Numbered from the stretch's first letter, positions 1-6,741 are shown. The stretch is DNA of 7,850 nucleotides from Bacteroidota bacterium (GCA_023387375.1 JAEWIE010000053.1:1-7850); one strand, 5' to 3'. Numbers and translations are program-made. The notes: generated by a model not told the origin, from the letters alone.

Positions 1-789
1 GAAACCAATCAATCCATTCACGTAAAAATTATAGGTAAAGGTAAACCTGTACTATTAATACCCGGTTTTACTGTACCAGGCGAAAGTTGGGATACCATTG
101 TTAATCAATTAAAAGATAATTATGAGTGTCATGTAGTCACACTTGCAGGATTTGGAGGAAAAAAAGCAATTGATTTTCCTTGGTTATCACAAGTAAATGA
201 CGGTCTCGAAGAGTATATAAAACAAAACCAATTGACAAATTTAACTGTTATAGGACATAGTTTGGGCGGAACAATTGCTGTATGGCTTGCAAGCAGAGAA
301 AACAATGAAATTTCTAAAATTGTATTGGTGGATGCACTTCCTGCCGCAGGTGCAATAATGTTTCCAAATTTTAATCCTGAAGATTTAGCCTATGACAGTC
401 CTTTTAACAACCAACAATTGTCTATGAGTGAGAGTGACTTTGAACAAATGGCTCAAAGTATGGCTCAAGGAATGAGTCTAAATCCTGAAACTCAAAAACG
501 AATTAAAGATTGGATAATTTGGGCAGATAGAAAAACCTATGTTTATGGATATACCGATTATCTTAAATTAGATTTGAGAGAGGACTTAAAAAACATATCA
601 ATCCCCACAACAATAATAGCTGCAGATAAACCATTTGGAAAAGAAATGGTTACGCAAACCTATAAAAGTCAATATGCTAATTTGGAAAAATATGATTTGA
701 TAATTGCAGATAATTCTGCACACTTTGTAATGTTCGACAAACCAGAATGGTTTATGGAACAAATTCAAAATATTTTAGCATCACATTAA
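1..789 (+). CDS. Alpha/beta hydrolase, 5' end outside the window
   Basis: The reading frame is open from base 1 to the TAA at 787-789, giving 262 residues without the true start; a TTG at 232 is internal, because strong family sequence lies upstream of it. The visible order is that of an alpha/beta hydrolase. An early strand and oxyanion-type turn reads VLLIPGFTVPG (about codons 17-27). The nucleophile elbow is GHSLGG, with Ser at 259-261. A Met- and Gln-rich lid follows at about 360-570. A late strand carries the probable acid Asp (625-627, in IIAADKP), and the probable catalytic His is at 721-723 (in NSAHFVMF). The triad is therefore complete, and the enzyme is probably an active serine hydrolase (esterase, lipase or lactonase type). 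The substrate cannot be told. The next gene begins on the following base, so the two are probably cotranscribed. Whether it has a signal peptide cannot be seen. Confidence 0.93.
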   Translation, partial: ETNQSIHVKIIGKGKPVLLIPGFTVPGESWDTIVNQLKDNYECHVVTLAGFGGKKAIDFPWLSQVNDGLEEYIKQNQLTNLTVIGHSLGGTIAVWLASRENNEISKIVLVDALPAAGAIMFPNFNPEDLAYDSPFNNQQLSMSESDFEQMAQSMAQGMSLNPETQKRIKDWIIWADRKTYVYGYTDYLKLDLREDLKNISIPTTIIAADKPFGKEMVTQTYKSQYANLEKYDLIIADNSAHFVMFDKPEWFMEQIQNILASH

Positions 790-1281
790 ATGAACCTAGA
801 AAAACGATTCACAGAAATATATAACGCACATGCTTCTAAAGTATTCCGATTATGTTTGGGTTACGCTTCTGGTAATGAAGATTTGGCAAAAGAGTGGCAA
901 CAGGAAACCTTTATAAAAGTTTGGCAACATAGAAAAAGCTTTAAAGGAAAATCCTCGATAGGCACATGGATTTATAGAATTGCTGTGAATGTATGTTTGG
1001 CTGATTTGAGAAAAACCAATCCGCACACACAAGTTAATGATAAACTGCTTGTTACAGATTCCGTAGAGTCGGAACACACAAAAAAGGAAGAACAACTAGA
1101 ACAAATGTACCGTTGCATCAGCCAACTTACCCAAAACAACAAAACCATTATTTTGATGGAACTAGAAGAAATTCCTCAATCAGAAATTGCTGAAACCGTC
1201 GGCTTAACACACGGAACATTAAGAACTCGACTAAACAGAATAAGACAATCACTTTTAAAATGTATTACAAATGGAAAATGA
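790..1281 (+). CDS. ECF-type RNA polymerase sigma-70 factor
   Basis: This 163-residue protein has the two-domain layout and size of an extracytoplasmic-function sigma factor, which directs core RNA polymerase to a small set of promoters. Region 2 spans about residues 7-76 and includes WQQETFIKVWQHRKSF and the -10-binding helix around GTWIYRIAVNVCLADLRK. A charged linker follows at about 77-102. Region 4, at about 103-157, carries a helix-turn-helix (IPQSEIAETVGLTHGTLRTR) for the -35 element. The ATG directly follows the hydrolase TAA, and the stop lies 11 bases inside the next gene, so translation of all three genes is probably coupled. The usual partner of such a factor is a membrane anti-sigma protein, and the next gene is the candidate. 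I cannot name its regulon. The family call is firm. Confidence 0.93.
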   Translation: MNLEKRFTEIYNAHASKVFRLCLGYASGNEDLAKEWQQETFIKVWQHRKSFKGKSSIGTWIYRIAVNVCLADLRKTNPHTQVNDKLLVTDSVESEHTKKEEQLEQMYRCISQLTQNNKTIILMELEEIPQSEIAETVGLTHGTLRTRLNRIRQSLLKCITNGK

Positions 1282-1822
1282 TAAATTAACTCAATTGTGG
1301 AGTCAAAACAAAGATAATTCCACCATTACAGACGCTGAAATCATTATCAAAAAAGCTAAAAAACAACGCTATGGACAATTTATAGCAATAGCAGTAATGT
1401 CTTTAACAGTTTTGATATTGTTAACCTACTCTATTTATACTATCAATAATCAAAGGAATAATTTTACTCTTGGTCTTCTATTAATGATTTCTAGTCTTAC
1501 TTTCCGTATTATTTTAGAATTCGTTTCACTTTATCAAAAAGAAAATCAATTAATTTCATTGGATAACATTTCTTTCAAAAAATACTTAAAAAAACACTAC
1601 AAACTAAGGTTAAAAGTAAATTATATCCTTACACCTATATGCTTTGCGATATACGTTTTTGGATTTACAAAACTGTTGCCCTATTTTAAACGAGAGTTTT
1701 CAGAAGGTTTTTATACTTACATTCTAACCTCTGGAATTGTCTCACTTTTTGTATTAGCAGTAATTATTGTGAAGAATGTACTAAACGAAAATGATTTTTT
1801 AAAGAGACTTAATATCGAGTAA
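1271..1822 (+). CDS. Four-helix membrane protein, possible anti-sigma partner
   Basis: This 183-residue protein overlaps the sigma gene by 11 bases (ATG 1271, sigma stop 1279-1281). A soluble, charged N-terminus of about 35 residues (LTQLWSQNKDN, then a Lys-rich stretch) is followed by four hydrophobic segments at about 36-58, 65-88, 113-138 and 147-170, with a basic loop at about 101-112. It lacks the HxxxCxxC zinc motif of classical ZAS anti-sigma factors. Short proteins with a Trp-containing N-terminal segment and several membrane helices often follow ECF sigma genes in Bacteroidota. From that and from the overlap I infer that its cytoplasmic N-terminus may hold the sigma factor at the inner membrane. 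No enzyme motif is visible. The reading frame is secure; the anti-sigma role is inferred from position and topology only. Confidence 0.82.
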   Translation: MENDKLTQLWSQNKDNSTITDAEIIIKKAKKQRYGQFIAIAVMSLTVLILLTYSIYTINNQRNNFTLGLLLMISSLTFRIILEFVSLYQKENQLISLDNISFKKYLKKHYKLRLKVNYILTPICFAIYVFGFTKLLPYFKREFSEGFYTYILTSGIVSLFVLAVIIVKNVLNENDFLKRLNIE

Positions 1823-1844
1823 ACGAACTAATTTAAATGACCGA

Positions 1845-1908
1845 AAGAAAGCACGAGAGCACAACATCGTGTTTGCGAAAGAGCGGGTTAAGTGCTAAAC
1901 TCAAAACT
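1845..1908 (+). repeat. Possible dispersed-repeat-like sequence upstream of the recombinase remnant
   Basis: Between the membrane-protein stop and the decayed recombinase lies a short stretch of distinct, less A+T-rich composition. It includes GCACAACATCGTGTTTGCG (from about 1859) and GCGGGTTAAGTGCTAAACTC (from about 1883). From memory, sequences of this kind (GCACAAC, then a GCGGGTT and GTGCTAAACTC block) recur between genes in many Bacteroidota genomes, sometimes beside recombination sites. A weak stem can form between CACGA (1852-1856) and TCGTG (1867-1871). There is only one copy in this window, so the repeat status is not shown here. Confidence 0.25.
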
Positions 1909-2405
1909 ATGGTAACTAAAAAAAATCTTCGGATGAATTAAGAGAGAACAAGTATTTGAATCGCGCTTGTGATGAAATTACAGCTTTTTCTGAACTTCTG
2001 CAACGTTTTGAAAAAAATATTTCTATTTTAGGACGAAGCAAAGCACTTTTGAAAATTACGCTCCTTATGTAGCGGCCATGGCAATGCGTTTTGGATCCTT
2101 ACCTACCGAATTAAATCCTGACCAGATTAAAGATTATCTGTTTGAACTGCAACAACGTTCCCATTCACCCTTATCAATCGTATTTTAAACATACGGTTTA
2201 CTTATTGCGTTTTCTCTTAAAATCCTAAAATCCTCCGTACAATTGCCTTCTTTTACGCTCGATTTCTAAAGAAAATAAACTACCCGTAATCCTAAGTGGA
2301 GAAGAAATTTGGAGAATGTACCCACATGCCGATTTGCTAAAACATCGCTTACTCACCGGTTTGATTTACGGTTATGGACTTCTTTGCGACTATTTTTACC
2401 CATAG
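1909..2405 (+). pseudogene. Decayed tyrosine recombinase (integrase), N-terminal half only
   Basis: Joining frames gives a recognisable Bacteroidota-type integrase. ATG 1909 opens with MVTKKNLR, then a shift near 1931 leads to ENKYLNRACDEITAFSELL (from 1944). A shift near 2043 leads to TFENYAPYVAAMAMRFG and LNPDQIKDYLFELQQRS. A third shift near 2168 leads to YFKHTVYLLRFLLK. A TAA at 2226-2228 breaks that frame, which resumes as SKENKLPVILSGEEIWRM (from 2265) and LLKHRLLTGLIYGYGL. This covers the SAM-like core-binding domain and the start of the catalytic domain. The box I arginine of the usual GLRC motif reads Leu (codon 2382-2384), and similarity ends at about 2390. The rest of the catalytic domain (the His-x-x-Arg box and the Tyr) is absent, so no active recombinase can be made. 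Such integrases are often found with IS91-like or other mobile units in this phylum. The decay implies an old insertion. Confidence 0.85.
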
Positions 2406-2406
2406 T

Positions 2407-2432
2407 AGTTTGTTGTGTAGCAACTACAAACT
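2407..2432. promoter_or_regulatory. Inverted repeat, possible distal MarR site
   Basis: AGTTTGTTG (2407-2415) can pair with CAAC (2421-2424) and AAACT (2428-2432) around a five-base loop. The core GTTGT-gta-GCAACTA (2412-2426) shares both half-sites with the palindrome over the marR start (GTTGT-atat-GCAACTA, 2530-2545), with one base less between them. The similarity suggests a second, weaker regulator site about 118 bases upstream. It lies directly after the point where the recombinase remnant ends. It could instead be only an RNA hairpin. Confidence 0.4.
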
Positions 2433-2442
2433 TACTAAAATT

Positions 2443-2499
2443 GAGCCTAGCCTATTTATAGGCAGCTCTCTTTATCGGACAATAATGTTATTTTATAAC
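2443..2499. other. Two further small inverted repeats upstream of marR
   Basis: GAGC (2443-2446) with GCTC (2465-2468) encloses GCCTA-TTTA-TAGGC (2450-2463), forming a two-part stem with an uneven internal loop. Just downstream, GTTAT-TTT-ATAAC (2487-2499) is a perfect five-base-pair arm repeat. The first is not followed by a strong run of T, so it is a poor factor-independent terminator. Either may be part of the marR control region. The rest of 2433-2527 shows no gene. Confidence 0.3.
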
Positions 2500-2524
2500 A
2501 GTTTTAGCTTTTTTGGCACACTCA

Positions 2525-2551
2525 TTGTAGTTGTATATGCAACTAGATTTG
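2525..2551 (+). promoter_or_regulatory. Possible Bacteroidota-type promoter over the marR start
   Basis: TAGATTTG (2544-2551) fits the Bacteroidota -7 consensus TAnnTTTG exactly. TTG at 2525-2527 could serve as the -33 element, 16 bases upstream, which is slightly short of the usual spacing. If used, transcription would begin at about 2558, and the palindrome at 2528-2545 would lie between the two promoter elements, a typical repressor position. It would also place ATG 2537 outside the transcript and favour a start at GTG 2558. Confidence 0.4.
2528..2545. promoter_or_regulatory. Operator-like palindrome for the MarR regulator
   Basis: TAGTTGTATATGCAACTA is an 18-base palindrome with a single mismatched pair (positions 7 and 12). 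Its size and two-fold symmetry suit a MarR-family dimer. It spans the ATG at 2537 and the space between the candidate -33 and -7 elements, so a bound repressor would block polymerase. The site directly precedes a MarR gene, which suggests autorepression of the whole efflux operon. Binding is inferred; the symmetry is seen directly. Confidence 0.65.
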
Positions 2552-2992
2552 AATAGAGTGAAAATATCAGTAAGCGACATTTTTAATATTGTAATAGGTA
2601 GAACAACTAACATAGTTAATAGGAAGTTGCAACGTGAGTTTAAGCAAGCTAATCTTGCGATTACTCATGAACAATGGACTCTTCTTTCTGCTTTATGTAA
2701 TGAGGATGGACAGACACAACAATCGCTCTCTGAGAAAACCTTTCGTGACAAAACTAGTGTTACTAGACTGATTAACAAGCTAGAATCTCGAAGTTTGGTC
2801 GTTAGGGTTACTGATAAATATGATCAGCGGACAAACTTAATTTATCTAACAGCTCAAGGAAAGTCTGTAGAAACCACAACTACACAAATTATAAAGGAAA
2901 CCTACAAAAAAGCTATTGAAGGTATCTCTGAGAAAGATATCTTGATCTGTAAGGATGTTTTAAATAGAGTTTTCGATAACTTGAAAGATTGA
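2537..2992 (+). CDS. MarR-family transcriptional regulator
   Basis: From ATG 2537 the protein has 151 residues, the usual size for this family of dimeric winged-helix regulators that lose DNA binding when they meet small toxic ligands. N-terminal dimerisation helices come first (about 8-40), with the helix-turn-helix at about 58-85 (QTQQSLSEKTFRDKTSVTRL) and the wing at about 87-106, where DKYDQRTNLIYLT keeps the D-x-R signature. The C-terminal helix at about 110-150 completes the dimer interface. ATG 2537 is the only in-frame ATG except that there is a TTG six bases upstream; GTG 2558 would give 144 residues starting MKISVSDIF and fits better if the -7 box at 2544-2551 is used. It is first in an operon with efflux genes, so it most likely represses them and itself. 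The family call is firm, the start uncertain. Confidence 0.93.
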   Translation: MQLDLNRVKISVSDIFNIVIGRTTNIVNRKLQREFKQANLAITHEQWTLLSALCNEDGQTQQSLSEKTFRDKTSVTRLINKLESRSLVVRVTDKYDQRTNLIYLTAQGKSVETTTTQIIKETYKKAIEGISEKDILICKDVLNRVFDNLKD

Positions 2993-3031
2993 TATTTTTA
3001 ATATAAAATGGTTGTATTGACAACAATAGAC

Positions 3032-4438
3032 ATGAATCGTATATTATTTATCCCAGCATTTCTACTTACATCCCTTCAGATTAGCGCACAAACGAATGTT
3101 TCTGATTTTGCAAAATCATTAACTATTGATGCGTTGAACAAGAGTTATGAGCTAAATAATGCTCATTTAGAAAGCGAAAAAACAGCACAGGATATTAAAA
3201 GTGCTAAAGCTACCTATATTCCAAAAATAGATGCCATTGGGGCTTACGCATATATTAATCAAGACCTTACGGTAGATCTTCCTTCTATACAAACTGGGAT
3301 ATCTGGACTTAATTTATTTGAAGGTAGCCAGCCTTTTGGTGTTAAAGGACAATTAGGACTTGCAGCAGTTAACGCAGAAATGGTTCTGTTCTCTGGTATG
3401 CAGGCTGAATATGGTTCAAAAGCCTTGGCCGAAAAAAAGAACGCTCAAGAATATCTCTCGAAGGCGAAGAGTGCTGAAATTATTCAAGATATCTTGCAAA
3501 CTATTGACCAAATCGCACTTTTACATCAATCAAAACTGCTTTTAGATGAAAGTCAAAAAAGGTTAGATAAAGAGAATTTACGAGTAATCAAAGCGATTAA
3601 AAATGGATTGGCTATTCCTTATGATAGAAAGAGGATTGAAGTAGCAATTTATCGTTTGGAAGCTAAAAAACAAGAATACGAAGGAAAAAAGGAGCTTTTG
3701 TTTTCAAAGTTAAGTATGATCACGGGGCGATCTGTAGACGACTTAGAAAGCCAGACCAAAGAGTTGAGCTACTTGAATCCTTGGCGATTTGTGTCGCATG
3801 ATTTATCCAATGAGGGTTCTAGCGTAAATACTCGTCCTGAAATGCAAGCACTGAGTTCAGAAATTAAAGCTGTAGATTATCAGATTAAAATGGAAAAGGC
3901 AAAAGCACTTCCTCAGGTTATTGCAATGGGTAGTGTAGGCTATACAAATTTGCACAATGCCGAAGTTTCAACACCATATCATTTACCCGTTTCTGGCCGG
4001 GAAGTGAATCTTGAAGCAAATAAAATTGAGGCCTTTCCTAATTATATAGTAGGAGTAGGTGTAAAATGGAACTTGTTTTCGGGGACAAAAAGAACACATG
4101 AGATTAAGAAATTGAGTCTTGAAAAAACCATCGTTGAGAATAAAAGAAAAGATATCAAGGAGAAATTTGATCTCTTATTACAGAAATCGCTCACAGAATT
4201 TAAATCGGCAGAAAAACAAATGCAATGGAAAGAAAAAGAGAAAGCTCTATCTGAGGATGCATTGAATACTGCTGTTAAAAGTTACCAGGAAGGACTAATT
4301 TCTATAACGGAGCGTATTGAAGCTGAGAATTCTTTGCAGCAATCACAAATGGAATATGTACAAGCTGTTTTTGAACAAAGAAAAGCAGCCCTGTTTTATT
4401 TGAATGCTCAGGGTGCTTTGACATTAGAGAGTTTGTAA
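3032..4438 (+). CDS. TolC-family outer-membrane efflux protein
   Basis: The product is the outer-membrane channel of a tripartite pump. It would form a trimeric barrel and periplasmic tunnel that docks on the adaptor encoded next. I chose ATG 3032 (468 residues) because it gives a clean signal peptide, MNRILFIPAFLLTSLQISAQ, with cleavage near residue 19 or 20. The in-frame ATG at 3008 would add eight residues (MVVLTTID) ahead of it, leaving a poorer N-region. The mature protein shows the two repeated outer-membrane efflux modules: long charged, Ala-rich helices (for example SAKATYIPKIDAIGAYAYI and, later, KAKALPQVIAMGSVGYTNL) separated by strand segments with aromatic residues. The second module ends in the helix SYQEGLISITERIEAENSLQ. 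The family and length are normal. The gene follows marR after 39 bases. Confidence 0.92.
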   Translation: MNRILFIPAFLLTSLQISAQTNVSDFAKSLTIDALNKSYELNNAHLESEKTAQDIKSAKATYIPKIDAIGAYAYINQDLTVDLPSIQTGISGLNLFEGSQPFGVKGQLGLAAVNAEMVLFSGMQAEYGSKALAEKKNAQEYLSKAKSAEIIQDILQTIDQIALLHQSKLLLDESQKRLDKENLRVIKAIKNGLAIPYDRKRIEVAIYRLEAKKQEYEGKKELLFSKLSMITGRSVDDLESQTKELSYLNPWRFVSHDLSNEGSSVNTRPEMQALSSEIKAVDYQIKMEKAKALPQVIAMGSVGYTNLHNAEVSTPYHLPVSGREVNLEANKIEAFPNYIVGVGVKWNLFSGTKRTHEIKKLSLEKTIVENKRKDIKEKFDLLLQKSLTEFKSAEKQMQWKEKEKALSEDALNTAVKSYQEGLISITERIEAENSLQQSQMEYVQAVFEQRKAALFYLNAQGALTLESL

Positions 4439-4486
4439 ATTACAAGAACCAACGTTTTAATTGCTAAATAATAATAAGATTGTAAA

Positions 4487-5449
4487 ATGAAATCATTAAA
4501 AAATATCAACCTCCTATTTCTTCTTTGCGTTTTGGGATTTGTATCTTGTCAATCAACTAGTGATAAGCCTATTGAAGGAAAAATTAAAAAAAATACAATA
4601 TCAGTTACAGGAAAGATTCCTGGTAGAGTTCATGAAATTCGCGTTCATGAAGGTCAATTCGTTAAAGCTGGTGACACCTTAGCAATTTTATCTTTGCCAG
4701 AGGTAGATGCTAAAATGGTTCAGGCAGAAGGTGCCGTAAAATCTGCTGATGCACAATATAAAATGACCCAAAAAGGTGCAACCGACTTACAACTTCAACA
4801 ATTGGCAGCAAAAAGAGATGCTTTACAAGAACAGTATAAATTTGCTCAAACCTCTGTAAAACGTTTATCGAATATGCTTCAAGATTCTTTAATTTCTCGT
4901 CAACAATATGATGAAGCGTATACTAAAATGCAAGGTGCAAAAGCTCAATATATGGCAACTCTTGCTGAATTGGAAGAAGCGAAAAACGGTGCAAGAATTG
5001 AACAACAAATCATGGCTCTGGGACAGAAAGATAGGGCAGTAGGAGCTTTGCAAGAGGCCGGGGCAGCAGACAAAGAAAGGTATATTATTGCGCCGCAAGA
5101 CATGAGCATTGAAAATATCACCCTAAGTGTTGGGGAATTGGCCCTTCCTGGTTATACATTATTTACAGGTTATTTAAACTCGTCTACTTATTTTCGATTT
5201 ACCATACCTGAATCGAAAATCGGGCAAGTAAAAAATGGACAAGAAGTTACGATCGAGCTTTCTTATGCAAAGACTTCTGTGACCGGGACTATAATTTCGA
5301 TTTCTCAATTAACTCATTATGCTGATATTACCACAGCTTACCCTGACTATGAAATGGGAGAGGCTATTTACGAGATAAAGGTAAAACCTAGCGATGAGAA
5401 TACAGCCAAAGAGTTCTTAGCGAATGCTACAGTAACGCTCAAGCTTTAA
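4487..5449 (+). CDS. HlyD-family periplasmic adaptor lipoprotein
   Basis: This 320-residue protein is the membrane fusion subunit that bridges the inner-membrane permease and the TolC channel. A lipoprotein signal peptide (residues 1-20) ends in a lipobox, GFVSC, with Cys21 as the lipidated residue, so it should be anchored in a membrane by lipid instead of by a helix. The first half of the biotinyl-lipoyl-like domain is at about 38-72 (GKIPGRVHEIRVHEGQFVKAG). A Gln- and Ala-rich coiled-coil hairpin follows at about 73-193, and the second lipoyl half starts near 198 (RYIIAPQDMSIENITLSVGE). The beta-barrel part is at about 230-300. The gene lies 48 bases after the channel gene and 25 before the permease. 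The linker before the permease contains a short palindrome, TTATTGCAATAA (5454-5465), which may be chance. Confidence 0.92.
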   Translation: MKSLKNINLLFLLCVLGFVSCQSTSDKPIEGKIKKNTISVTGKIPGRVHEIRVHEGQFVKAGDTLAILSLPEVDAKMVQAEGAVKSADAQYKMTQKGATDLQLQQLAAKRDALQEQYKFAQTSVKRLSNMLQDSLISRQQYDEAYTKMQGAKAQYMATLAELEEAKNGARIEQQIMALGQKDRAVGALQEAGAADKERYIIAPQDMSIENITLSVGELALPGYTLFTGYLNSSTYFRFTIPESKIGQVKNGQEVTIELSYAKTSVTGTIISISQLTHYADITTAYPDYEMGEAIYEIKVKPSDENTAKEFLANATVTLKL

Positions 5450-5474
5450 CCCATTATTGCAATAAAGAATTAAG

Positions 5475-6644
5475 ATGAGAAGGTATATTGATTTAGTTAA
5501 GCGTGAATTCATGTTATTCTGGAACAATTCGGTTCTTAGAATGCTCTTTATTGGCGCACCGCTGGCCTATGGCATCCTCTTTGGATTTGTGTATGAAAAA
5601 GGAAAAGTAACGGATTTGCCGATCGTTGTGGTGGATGAAGATAACTCTCCAATGAGTCATCGCTTAATTGAAATGCTGAATGATAATGAAACAGTTAAGA
5701 TTGCTGCAATTGTTCCAGCGAATACTGACTTGCATGTTTTATCAGTAAAATATGATGCAGCGAGTGTAATTGTAATTCCAGATCATTTTGAAGCTGATAT
5801 TCTTTATAAACGCTATCCTGAAATACCAGTCTATGTTAATACTGATAATATTTTAACTGCTAATTTCGCTTCCAAAGCCATTCAAATAGTTACAGGCACC
5901 TTAAAGGCTGGTATCGAAATAGAAGCTTTGAGAAAAACCGGAGTGCCAGAAGCTATTGCTAATACACAATATGAACCTTTTCAGGTAACCTACATCAAAA
6001 ACTATAATACGAGCGGAAACTATATGTATTTTTTATGGCCAGGGATGCTGGCTACGATTTTTCAGCAAGTATTATTTTTGGCGTTGGCCATAACTTTTGC
6101 CGCTGAACTTGAAAATGGAACCTTTTCTGAACTGGTTAGGAAATCGCGCACCTCTTTAATGGCCATTGTTGCCAAATGTACTCCGTACTTTATTATGTCA
6201 TTTATTATCTGGATTTGCTATGCAATTATGCACTTGTATTTTAAAGTTCCATTAGGCTATAATCTTGGATGGATTACGCTCATTGCGGGTCTGCTCGTTT
6301 TTTCTGTAAGCATGATCGGTATCTTGGTTAGTATACTTATTCCTAATCAATTAAAAGCAACTGAGATTTTAATGGTAATTGCTACTCCAAGCTTCGTGCT
6401 TAGTGGATTCACCTGGCCATTAAGCCAGATGCCAGTTTGGATACAATATTTAGCACAAGCTATTCCTTTAACGCACTTTTTAGAGGCTTACCGAATTGCT
6501 ACGATTCAAAATGGAGGCTTTGACGCATTAATTAACCCGATTGCTAAAATGTTTATTCTAGGTTTGGTAACAGGTGTTATTGCATGGATTTGTATAGAGG
6601 TGAAGTTCCGTAAAGCAAAAAAGACGGAACTGTTACCGCTATAA
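5475..6644 (+). CDS. ABC-2 type transporter permease
   Basis: This 389-residue inner-membrane protein has the ABC-2 export permease plan. There is one N-terminal helix (about 21-41), a long extracytoplasmic domain (about 44-183, with VVVDEDNSPMSHRLIEML as its typical start) and five further helices at about 186-210, 229-255, 264-290, 296-316 and 357-377. The family signature is PSFVLSGFTWPLSQMPVWIQ (305-324), followed by IPLTHFLEAYR. It resembles the YhhJ/YbhS/YbhR group used in drug or small-molecule export. No nucleotide-binding domain (Walker A, LSGGQ) is present in the protein or elsewhere in the window, so the ATPase must be encoded elsewhere, or the protein works differently. Related operons in Bacteroidota often carry two such permeases in a row; only one is here. 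It has a normal length and no visible damage. Confidence 0.92.
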   Translation: MRRYIDLVKREFMLFWNNSVLRMLFIGAPLAYGILFGFVYEKGKVTDLPIVVVDEDNSPMSHRLIEMLNDNETVKIAAIVPANTDLHVLSVKYDAASVIVIPDHFEADILYKRYPEIPVYVNTDNILTANFASKAIQIVTGTLKAGIEIEALRKTGVPEAIANTQYEPFQVTYIKNYNTSGNYMYFLWPGMLATIFQQVLFLALAITFAAELENGTFSELVRKSRTSLMAIVAKCTPYFIMSFIIWICYAIMHLYFKVPLGYNLGWITLIAGLLVFSVSMIGILVSILIPNQLKATEILMVIATPSFVLSGFTWPLSQMPVWIQYLAQAIPLTHFLEAYRIATIQNGGFDALINPIAKMFILGLVTGVIAWICIEVKFRKAKKTELLPL

Positions 6645-6648
6645 ACAA

Positions 6649-6678
6649 CAACATTTTTGTGGTCAAAAGACTATGTTG
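6649..6678 (+). terminator. Weak hairpin after the permease gene
   Basis: CAACAT (6649-6654) pairs with ATGTTG (6673-6678), with an inner GTC-AAAA-GAC stem (6662-6671). It starts five bases after the permease stop, where an operon terminator would be expected. There is no T run after the stem (GCGTAATTG follows), so factor-independent termination is doubtful. Confidence 0.3.
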
Positions 6679-6684
6679 GCGTAA

Positions 6685-6710
6685 TTGAAACCAGGGCTAT
6701 ACTAACTTTG
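6685..6710 (+). promoter_or_regulatory. Bacteroidota-type promoter in the intergenic region
   Basis: TAACTTTG (6703-6710) matches the -7 consensus TAnnTTTG exactly. TTG at 6685-6687 lies 15 bases upstream, and TTGG at 6676-6679 lies 23 bases upstream; either may act as the -33 element. The expected start is at about 6717. No normal gene follows at once: the first ATG (6721) closes after five codons. It may drive the DoxX-like and sigma genes through a long structured leader of about 215 bases, or be a leftover of a lost gene. Confidence 0.5.
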
Positions 6711-6741
6711 CAACCGTATTATGAAATTCCGTTTTTAAATG

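Noticed and set aside
850..1095. Open frame of 81 codons on the - strand
   Set aside because: It lies wholly within the ECF sigma gene at 790-1281, is rich in Phe and Cys in a way typical of antisense frames in A+T-rich DNA, and matches no family.
1860..2417. CACAACA (1860-1866) and TGTTGTG (2411-2417) as terminal inverted repeats of a mobile unit around the recombinase remnant
   Set aside because: Seven bases in A+T-rich DNA is easily chance, the match does not extend, and no target-site duplication was found.
2374..2556. Open frame of 60 codons on the + strand
   Set aside because: It starts inside the recombinase remnant in a different frame, runs through the inverted repeats and overlaps the marR start; the composition looks like translated noncoding DNA.
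3008..3031. Upstream ATG at 3008 as the start of the TolC-like gene
   Set aside because: The added residues MVVLTTID precede a complete signal peptide that starts at ATG 3032, so the later start is more likely, although it is not proved.
3360..3545. Open frame of 61 codons on the + strand
   Set aside because: It lies inside the TolC-like gene, whose own frame is clearly coding.
4889..5098. Open frame of 69 codons on the - strand
   Set aside because: It is antisense to the coiled-coil part of the adaptor gene and shows no protein family features.
5454..5465. Perfect 12-base palindrome TTATTGCAATAA between the adaptor and permease genes
   Set aside because: It is short and A+T-rich, and lies in a 25-base gap inside an operon, where an operator or terminator is unlikely.
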